This document shows, piece by piece, positions 15,325 through 21,130 of a stretch of DNA of 21,130 nucleotides. Positions within the stretch are counted from its first letter, which is position 1; every line of letters starts with the position of its first letter. The translations under genes and the position numbers were made by a program. The notes under the pieces are model-generated. The model saw only the letters and a list, made by a program, of their open reading frames with translations, was not told the origin of the DNA and ran no database searches. The stretch is from a virus, in IMG/VR virus record IMGVR_UViG_3300025282_000311, positions 1 through 21,130 of that record; one strand, given 5' to 3'.

Positions 15325-17369
15325 TGGCATATAATGAAAAACAACGTCGGCGCATGGCGCTGTTGTTAGGCGACAGTCAGCCAGAGGAACAAGAGCAGCA
15401 AGTTCCGCTTGCAGAAGACCGCGTCGAGTCACAACAGTTTTCAGATGCAGAATTGGCGAGGATGGAAAAGCTGTTAGGGGGCAAAGATCAAAGTTTCTTA
15501 GCTCGCTTGGGTCGAACGGCTCAAAAAATACCTGGTGATATTATGGAAACAGCCGGCGAAGAGTTTAGTGCGCTTGGTGAAGTGATAAGTGATCCGGGTC
15601 AGGCTATTTCCGGCATAGGAATGGCGCTGGAAGGAACTGCTGATATAGCCGGAGAGAAAGTGCTTGGTTCGCTGTATGAACCGCGTGATCCGCGTCGTGC
15701 TGAAATGGTGCGCCAAATGGCCGGTCAGTTTGGTGAGGAAATAAAAAACGTAGAAGAGCGTCCAGTTCGATCTTTAGTCAACCTTGCATCATTGGCAACA
15801 TTGCCGCTTACAGGCGGTGGTGCAGCGTTAGCAAGAACTGCTCCAAGAGCATCTAAATTGTTATCGACGCTTGGTAAGGCAGCCGACGTTATTGATCCGG
15901 TAACGGCTGCGGCAAAAGGAACAGGCGCATTATACAGAGGCGTAAGGGGTAAGGTTTCTAAAGCCGGTGAGAAGGTAGCGTCAATGGCCGAAGATACCGG
16001 TGCAGCGACTAAAACTAAACCGCGTCTAAGAGATGCGTTTGGGCAAGTTTTTGATAGTGTTCTTGGGTTTACTACCGGCACAAGTCAGACTGCTTTAGAA
16101 AGATTGCGACGCTATGTAGGCGAAGGTAAAGGCAACGTAATACGTGACTTTAGAAAAGACAAGACAACGGGTCGATTGCGTGTTGTAGATAAATACATAA
16201 AAGATCATAAGAAGATAAGAGAACAGGCAAATAAAGATTACGAGGCTGCTCAACAGATGATGAAGGATAATGGCCTATACGATCAACCTCTTGGAAAAAA
16301 CAATGAAGTAATACTAACAGACTTACGGAACATTGTTACCAGAGCGTTAGACGGGTCAGGTGCAACAGTAAATGTTGGTGCAGTAGATGATCTTGGGGTA
16401 AGTAAAGCAACCATAGATTTTCCATACGGTAAAACTAAAATAGCAGAAGAAACACAAAAGAAGATTGATGGAATTTTAAATAAAATAATAAATCTTGAAG
16501 GCGAAAAATATATTGACAAAATAGTTGAATCAGAAGAACTGGTATATAAAGCACCTGCACAGTTTGTTCCTAAAATGGTTAAAGAAGTAAAGGTTATGGA
16601 TGTGCAGTATTTAGACGCACTGAAGAAGCAGTTAAAAGATGAAATAAATAACATTGCCTACGACGATAAGGCGCGTAGTGCGAAGCGCTATCTGACAAGG
16701 GTTCACGACCAAATTGCTGAAAAATTAAACCAAGCCACAGAGGGCGCACACGGCGAGTTGATGCGTAGTTATGCTGACAAAATGAAGGTGTTGGATGCAG
16801 CCGATGAAGTGTTCAGCATTGACCCAAGAAAAGCAGTTGAAGTTGCAGACCTTAAGACCGGAAAAAATGCTTATGGCAGTTTAGCGTCTGCGCTTGCAGA
16901 CAGCCCGGACGAGCTACTTAACCTTGATCAATTTGAGCGTGTTGCCAGAGAGTCCGGTGGAAGCGGAGACTTGATAGCCTCGTTGGTAGGTTCAGCGTTT
17001 AATCCTCTTTTCGGTAGCGGTCTTGTTGTAAAATCTGAAATATCACAAATAGGACGAAACATTGCAGATAATATAACACGTTTCGGAACTGGAATTGCTA
17101 CTACAGTATTTTCAACGCCGGCCATCCTTCTGTTTAGTCCACGCGCTATTGGTGCGATTGTGCCACGCTTAGTTGAAGGTGGCATGAGATTAGAAGATGC
17201 AACTCGTACGGCTCGTAATCTCGTAAAACAAGTACAGGCAATTGGTAAAAAGACGGGTATAAATAAAGTTGCACTTGAAGGGGTAACATTGGGTCAGTTA
17301 ATAGAGCGCCTTAATGAAGATGCAGAGTTGGCACAAATGATCGAAGACTTAGAAAAAGGGCAAAACTAA
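15324..17369 (+). CDS. Putative internal virion / ejection protein (681 aa)
   Basis: Largest of the four candidates between nozzle and fibre. Residues 1-45 are charged; a short repeated-looking segment at about 70-115 (GDIMETAGEEFSALGEVI, then GQAISGIGMALEGTADIAGE) has helix-forming, glycine-spaced hydrophobics. Residues 150-172 (SLVNLASLATLPLTGGGAALART) and 583-620 (with GTGIATTVFSTPAILLFSP) are the most hydrophobic parts and might enter a membrane. The middle is charged and lysine-rich with several coiled-coil-like stretches. No lytic transglycosylase motif is visible, unlike T7 gp16. Function is inferred from place and layout only. It starts at a TGATG overlap and its stop overlaps the fibre gene (TAATG). 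Confidence 0.6.
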   Translation: MAYNEKQRRRMALLLGDSQPEEQEQQVPLAEDRVESQQFSDAELARMEKLLGGKDQSFLARLGRTAQKIPGDIMETAGEEFSALGEVISDPGQAISGIGMALEGTADIAGEKVLGSLYEPRDPRRAEMVRQMAGQFGEEIKNVEERPVRSLVNLASLATLPLTGGGAALARTAPRASKLLSTLGKAADVIDPVTAAAKGTGALYRGVRGKVSKAGEKVASMAEDTGAATKTKPRLRDAFGQVFDSVLGFTTGTSQTALERLRRYVGEGKGNVIRDFRKDKTTGRLRVVDKYIKDHKKIREQANKDYEAAQQMMKDNGLYDQPLGKNNEVILTDLRNIVTRALDGSGATVNVGAVDDLGVSKATIDFPYGKTKIAEETQKKIDGILNKIINLEGEKYIDKIVESEELVYKAPAQFVPKMVKEVKVMDVQYLDALKKQLKDEINNIAYDDKARSAKRYLTRVHDQIAEKLNQATEGAHGELMRSYADKMKVLDAADEVFSIDPRKAVEVADLKTGKNAYGSLASALADSPDELLNLDQFERVARESGGSGDLIASLVGSAFNPLFGSGLVVKSEISQIGRNIADNITRFGTGIATTVFSTPAILLFSPRAIGAIVPRLVEGGMRLEDATRTARNLVKQVQAIGKKTGINKVALEGVTLGQLIERLNEDAELAQMIEDLEKGQN

Positions 17370-20233
17370 TGGGTACTGTATCAAGGGTACATACATTTTC
17401 ATCAGGCGCGGTTTTAACAGCGGCGCAACTCAATAACGAGTTCGATAACCTTCTGACCAGTAGCGCGGTCAATGGAGGCTTGGATGCGACGAATCTAGGG
17501 GTTACCGCCGGAGTCGTTTCGGCATCAAAAGCACTGGTTGTCGATTCAAGCCGTGACCTCGACGATACGTCTGCATCGAACCAACTGAACAACCTAACCG
17601 TATCAGGGTTGCTTAAAACAGACAATACAACGAATGCTACATCAACAACCGATGGGGCGTTACAAACGGACGGTGGATTATCTGTAGCACTGGACGCGAT
17701 CATCGGTGACGATCTGAAACTGTTAAGCGATTCGGCTGTATTGTCGTTAGGTGCTGGCTCTGATTTTACGATTACACACGATGGAACTACAGGCGCTACG
17801 TTAGCCGGTAACCCTATTGTTATCGACTCAGGAGACGCTCTAACGCTCGATGCACATACTGGCGTGTTCACCTTTAAAGATGCCGGATCTTCTGTTTTAA
17901 GCATCACAGAAGGCAACTCAGGCGATGTCACAATTAAGCTGATAACTAACGGTAAAGATTTAAAGTTTACGGACAACGGCGATGCGGTAGGACTAACCGT
18001 ATTAGATGGAGCCGCTGGTATTACGGTAGCCGGTGAAGGTGACTTTGGCTCATTAGACGTAAACGGCAATGCAGACATATCTGGCGATCTCACGTTGTCG
18101 GCTGGGGCAGATGGAGCATTACGTTTTTCAGCCGCAAGCTCAATTAAAATTCTCGACAACAGTGCAGCCTCACTGGTAGTAGAAGAGGCCGATAATGCCT
18201 ATATGACCTTTGTCACGACCAACAGTTCTGAGGCTGTAAAGTTTGACAAGGCACTCGATATAAACGCTGCTATGGACATAGATGCAGCTATGCAGATAGA
18301 CGGAACGATCACGGTTGGAGTCGATGATACCGGTTACGATGTCAAGTTTTTTGGAGCTACAAGCGGATCAAGTGTGCTGATTGATGAATCTGCCGATGAT
18401 GTAATTTTTACCAATTTCGGATTAGCTGTAGGATCGGACGCTACAGGCGACGTATACTACCGCAACTCAAGTGGATACCTCGCACGTTTAGCGGCTGGGT
18501 CAAACGGCCATGTATTAACGCTAGATTCGGGCATTCCTTCTTGGGCTGCTGCGTCCGGTGGCGACATAACTGGCAGTACTGGAAGCACCGACAATATAAT
18601 AATTACTGCGAACGGAACTGGTGGAAGCACTGTACAGGCTAATAGTGCAGTGGCCGTAGACGACTCCAGTAATGTTACAGGTGTGGGCAACCTGACACTA
18701 TCCGGTGAGGTCGATGCAGCTACGGGTGACTTTTCTGGAGCGGTAGACATAGCAGGTGATCTTACGCTTTCTGCTGGAGCAGATGGAGCGTTGCGTTTTA
18801 GTGCTGCAAGCTCAATTAAGATACTTGATAACAGTGCCACTTCTTTGGTTTTTGAAGAAGCTGACAATGCTTACATGACATTTGTTACCACCAACAGTAG
18901 TGAGGCTATTAAGTTTGATAAGTCGTTAGATATAAACGCCTCCATGGATGTAGATGCAGATGTGGACATATCTGGCGATCTTACGCTATCTGCCGGTGCT
19001 GACGGTGCATTACGATTCTCGGCAGCAAGCTCAATTAAAATCCTGGATAACAGCGCAACGTCATTAGTCGTTGAAGAAGCTGATAATGCCTACATGACAT
19101 TTGTTACGACTAACAGTAGTGAAGCGATCAAGTTTGACGTTGGGCTTGACGTAAATGCTGCTGTTCAGATTGATAGCACGGTGACGGTTGGGGTAGACGA
19201 CACCGGACATGACGTAAAGTTTTTTGGCGCAACATCTGGATCATCGGTGCTTTTTGACGAGTCTGCTGATGACATGATTTTAACTAATTATGGACTTGCA
19301 GTAGGAAGTGATGCCACTGGCGATATTTACTACCGAAACAGTTCTGGATTTTTAGCACGGCTGGGTGCTGGCACAAACGGACATTTCTTGAAACAAGGTT
19401 CGTCTATTCCAGAGTGGTCAGCGGTAAGTGCCACTGCATTAACAGGCTCGACGGCCACAACCATTCCAACCGTGACGGGTGCAAACGCAATAGCCGGCGA
19501 AGCAAACCTTCGATACGATGACAAAATTCTTTCCACCGATGGAGCAGCAGCAAGTTTCGACACGACTTTCACGGGTGTCCAAAGCGAGAAAATGTTTATT
19601 GGTGGCGAAGATGGACATGCTACTAATTCTGAATGGTGGAGCAATGTTTATTACGATTCATCGGCTTATAAGCGCATTGGTACAGGTGAGGCATCACGAT
19701 ATAGACAACAAACTGGCACACACACATGGTATGGTGCAGGGTCAGCATCGGCTGATGCAACTATCACATGGACTACGGCTGCCTATTGGGATTCGGATGG
19801 TAATGCTAACTGGTACGCATCTGGTTCCAGTGCATTTGTTATTGCTACTTCTACACCTAAAAAACCGTCGGGTGGAGATTGGTCAGCTACGTCAGATTCA
19901 CGACTCAAAACAGTAACAGGCGAGTATACGCTTGGCTTAACTGAACTATGCAACTCAAACGTCAGACCGGTCAAATACCAGTATAACGGCAAAGCCGATA
20001 CGACTGCTGATGGTAAGACTTATGTTGGCCTTGTAGCCCAAGAAGTCGAGCAGGTATTTCCTGATACCGTCACACAATACTCAAGAAAAATTAATGACAC
20101 CGATGCAAACGAAACCACTGACCTGAGACAGTTTGACGGTGGCGAAATTAAATGGGCGCTCGTCAATGCGGTAAAAGAGTTAAAGGCAGAACTTGATGCA
20201 GCCAAAGCGCGGATAACAGCACTGGAGGCGTAA
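17369..20233 (+). CDS. Tail fibre or spike with C-terminal S74 self-cleaving chaperone
   Basis: Predicted receptor-binding fibre of 954 aa. The first 80 residues (MGTVSRVHTFSSGAVLTAAQ, then LNNEFDNLL) resemble a virion-attachment end. The bulk (about 90-800) is beta-rich and built from repeated modules: a 66-residue unit with GDLTLSAGADGALRFSAASS appears three times and a 73-residue unit with TVGVDDTG...VKFFGATSG twice. Residues 842-954 are an intramolecular chaperone of the S74 family: SDSRLK carries the Ser (S842) and Lys (K847) pair in the spacing of the known dyad, followed by GLTEL, NVRPVKYQYNG, the YVGLVAQEVEQVFP motif and a final helix (LVNAVKELKAELDAAKARI). The chaperone trimerises the fibre and is then released by cleavage at S842. 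Trimer formation is expected from the family. Confidence 0.88.
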   Translation: MGTVSRVHTFSSGAVLTAAQLNNEFDNLLTSSAVNGGLDATNLGVTAGVVSASKALVVDSSRDLDDTSASNQLNNLTVSGLLKTDNTTNATSTTDGALQTDGGLSVALDAIIGDDLKLLSDSAVLSLGAGSDFTITHDGTTGATLAGNPIVIDSGDALTLDAHTGVFTFKDAGSSVLSITEGNSGDVTIKLITNGKDLKFTDNGDAVGLTVLDGAAGITVAGEGDFGSLDVNGNADISGDLTLSAGADGALRFSAASSIKILDNSAASLVVEEADNAYMTFVTTNSSEAVKFDKALDINAAMDIDAAMQIDGTITVGVDDTGYDVKFFGATSGSSVLIDESADDVIFTNFGLAVGSDATGDVYYRNSSGYLARLAAGSNGHVLTLDSGIPSWAAASGGDITGSTGSTDNIIITANGTGGSTVQANSAVAVDDSSNVTGVGNLTLSGEVDAATGDFSGAVDIAGDLTLSAGADGALRFSAASSIKILDNSATSLVFEEADNAYMTFVTTNSSEAIKFDKSLDINASMDVDADVDISGDLTLSAGADGALRFSAASSIKILDNSATSLVVEEADNAYMTFVTTNSSEAIKFDVGLDVNAAVQIDSTVTVGVDDTGHDVKFFGATSGSSVLFDESADDMILTNYGLAVGSDATGDIYYRNSSGFLARLGAGTNGHFLKQGSSIPEWSAVSATALTGSTATTIPTVTGANAIAGEANLRYDDKILSTDGAAASFDTTFTGVQSEKMFIGGEDGHATNSEWWSNVYYDSSAYKRIGTGEASRYRQQTGTHTWYGAGSASADATITWTTAAYWDSDGNANWYASGSSAFVIATSTPKKPSGGDWSATSDSRLKTVTGEYTLGLTELCNSNVRPVKYQYNGKADTTADGKTYVGLVAQEVEQVFPDTVTQYSRKINDTDANETTDLRQFDGGEIKWALVNAVKELKAELDAAKARITALEA
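18071..18268 (+). repeat. Tail-fibre module A, copy 1 (66 codons)
   Basis: Encodes ADISGDLTLSAGADGALRFS and continues to ALDINA. Copies 2 (18743-18940) and 3 (18962-19159) have exactly the same length of 198 bp. Confidence 0.9.
18293..18511 (+). repeat. Tail-fibre module B, copy 1 (73 codons)
   Basis: Encodes QIDGTITVGVDDTGYDVKFF to the stretch ending AAGSNGH. It matches 19166-19384 without any length change. Confidence 0.9.
18743..18940 (+). repeat. Tail-fibre module A, copy 2
   Basis: Starts VDIAGDLTLSAGADG. It is not followed by module B but by a short linker (SMDVDAD) and then copy 3, so it looks like an extra insertion of module A alone. Confidence 0.9.
18962..19159 (+). repeat. Tail-fibre module A, copy 3
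   Basis: Starts VDISGDLTLSAGADG, differs from copy 2 at only a few residues, yet many codons are different. It is followed by module B copy 2, as copy 1 is followed by module B copy 1. Confidence 0.9.
19166..19384 (+). repeat. Tail-fibre module B, copy 2
   Basis: Encodes QIDSTVTVGVDDTGHDVKFF to the stretch ending GAGTNGH. It is the same length as copy 1 (219 bp) and codon-diverged from it. Confidence 0.9.
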
Positions 20234-20673
20234 TGAGTCCGAATAAGTATCCACCTCCAGAGCAGATACCCTCTGCGGAACGTCAAAGAAGGCTATACGT
20301 TGAGGCGGTAAAAGAGATTGACCATCTGCGTAAAATGGTGTCATCCGAAAACATCGTTGCCAAAGAGTATCGCCATGACCGAGATGAACTAAAGGGCGAA
20401 CTCAAATCTGCCAAGCGGTCTATCATTACGTTAAGCCGTCGGCAAAAAGCCGCTGATGAATCGAAGAAGGCTGCTGCCTGGTCCGGAGGTGCAACAATTT
20501 GTGTAACCATCCTATATCAACTCTGGCATACCATCGGGTTTCCATTTGCGAGAAACGGTGCTGATAAAAAATGGATGGAATTTTGGTCGCACGAAGCGGT
20601 CTACGGAGTCATTGTTTGGCTGATGACAGTGATGTTTGCTGAAGTGTATAAGGCTACTTCCGGCCACAAGTAG
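20233..20673 (+). CDS. Two-helix membrane protein, holin candidate
   Basis: A 146-aa protein with a hydrophilic N-terminal half that can form a charged coiled coil (about 20-80) and two hydrophobic segments: about residues 82-104 (AAWSGGATICVTILYQLW) and 119-138 (HEAVYGVIVWLMTVMFAEVY). The end is short and basic (KATSGHK). Two helices with a charged tail, and the position after the fibre gene, suit a holin. The long N-terminal domain is unusual for one, so a spanin-related or other membrane protein is possible. No signal peptide or lipobox is seen. The start overlaps the fibre stop (TAATG). Confidence 0.62.
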   Translation: MSPNKYPPPEQIPSAERQRRLYVEAVKEIDHLRKMVSSENIVAKEYRHDRDELKGELKSAKRSIITLSRRQKAADESKKAAAWSGGATICVTILYQLWHTIGFPFARNGADKKWMEFWSHEAVYGVIVWLMTVMFAEVYKATSGHK

Positions 20674-20674
20674 A

Positions 20675-20806
20675 ATGAACCGCTTTTGGTCGTGGTTGGA
20701 AAAACTGTTGCACCGAAAGCGTCTAAAAGACAAGCGTAGTCCAAGAGCGCGGATGGCAAAAAAAGATGGAAACAGAAGCAGCAGAGGCTCTACAAAAATT
20801 TTCTGA
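20675..20806 (+). CDS. Very basic small reading frame (43 aa)
   Basis: Starts two bases after the previous gene and encodes MNRFWSWLEKLLHRKRLKDK followed by more R, K and S. The N-terminus is amphipathic with two tryptophans; overall the charge is strongly positive. Its last 41 bases overlap, in another frame, the start of the downstream membrane-protein gene. No convincing ribosome site is seen (AAGG lies about 20 bases off). It could be a real lysis-cassette or DNA-binding peptide, or a chance frame; the second cannot be excluded. Confidence 0.4.
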   Translation: MNRFWSWLEKLLHRKRLKDKRSPRARMAKKDGNRSSRGSTKIF

Positions 20807-21130
20807 ACAGTCCGGTATTGGTCTGCTGATAGAGCAGTATAGCTGGCTGTTTGTAGTTGGTTTGTTTTTGCTGTTTTTGCGTAACACGATTGAAAATATA
20901 CTGGCCGGTGCAACGGTCTTTTTTGGATCGAAATACGATGAGAATCAGACCTGTTACATACAGGTAGGTGGAGATCGTAGACCAGCTCGTATCAGCAAAA
21001 CATCGCTGACATCAACCACGTTTTACGTGTATCAGGTTGATGAGAACGGCAATATAAAATCAGGCACTTTACTCAATGTAGCCAACAGCGATTTAGGGTC
21101 GCTCAGAATTGAACGCGAACTGGACTTACT
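20766..21130 (+). CDS. MscS-like membrane protein, cut by the window edge
   Basis: This frame has no stop before the end of the window (121 codons seen). It begins METEAAEALQKFSEQSGIGL, an amphipathic helix, then one membrane segment (about 26-38, SWLFVVGLFLLFL). The part after it matches the layout of the MscS channel beta domain. RNTIENILAGATVFF stands where MscS has the end of its pore helix (N-x-x-AG). A strand pattern follows, with IQVGGDRRPARISKTSLTS in place of the 'V.i.g..G.V..I...sT' core, and then GTLLNVANSDL at the 'vPNs.l' position. It is only one helix plus beta domain; MscS has three helices. If real it would act in the cell membrane, perhaps with the neighbouring holin candidate. 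GGATGG (20751-20756) is a weak ribosome site. The similarity is read by eye. Confidence 0.55.
   Translation, partial: METEAAEALQKFSEQSGIGLLIEQYSWLFVVGLFLLFLRNTIENILAGATVFFGSKYDENQTCYIQVGGDRRPARISKTSLTSTTFYVYQVDENGNIKSGTLLNVANSDLGSLRIERELDL

Noticed and set aside
17311-18159. Long open frame (282 codons) on the minus strand.
   Set aside because: Opposite the start of the fibre gene, with a low-complexity S/P/A-rich translation that mirrors the codon bias of the + strand gene.
1-21130. tRNA genes, CRISPR array, insertion sequences, integrase or repressor.
   Set aside because: No cloverleaf, no regularly spaced direct repeats outside coding repeats, no transposase or recombinase motif seen; the only repeats are in-frame protein repeats.

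Overview
The window is a contiguous piece of a tailed double-stranded DNA bacteriophage genome. It is the packaging, head, tail and lysis half, and every supported gene is on the + strand. Base composition is near the middle of the range by eye. No lysogeny, replication, tRNA or host metabolic genes are visible. The gene order and the adaptor plus nozzle pair without a tail tube, tape measure or sheath suggest a short-tailed (podovirus-like) virion. The tail-fibre modules resemble those of marine environmental phages, but the host cannot be named from the sequence.

Layout. Positions 83-508 encode an M15-type peptidase, probably the endolysin. Positions 508-2841 hold the packaging genes: a small-terminase-like HTH protein, two small unknown proteins (one of 52 aa, 1307-1465) and the large terminase. 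A 39-aa lysine-rich protein (2856-2975) precedes the portal (2977-5004, TTG start). Then come a zinc-ribbon protein (5004-5405), a scaffold-like protein (5406-6275) and the major capsid protein (6289-7275). A terminator-like hairpin (7287-7310) separates the capsid gene from a probable decoration protein (7343-8131), and a second, longer stem-loop (8145-8195) follows that gene. Two small proteins lead to the head-tail adaptor (8875-9573) and the tail nozzle/stabilisation protein (9573-11072). Four proteins (804, 95, 507 and 681 aa; 11072-17369), low-complexity, repetitive or with hydrophobic patches, sit where short-tailed phages encode internal ejection proteins. A 954-aa tail fibre ends in a self-cleaving S74 chaperone (17369-20233).

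The right end holds a two-helix membrane protein that could be a holin (20233-20673), a 43-aa very basic reading frame (20675-20806), and a membrane protein that runs off the window and looks like the last helix plus beta domain of an MscS mechanosensitive channel (20766 to the end). About half of the gene junctions are stop-start overlaps (TGATG, TAATG or ATGA), so translation is probably coupled along a late transcript.

The most unusual features are: the MscS-like gene next to a holin candidate; the 804-aa protein with three different repeat families and nine consecutive prolines; and the tail fibre, whose internal repeats keep almost the same protein sequence while their codons have been reshuffled.
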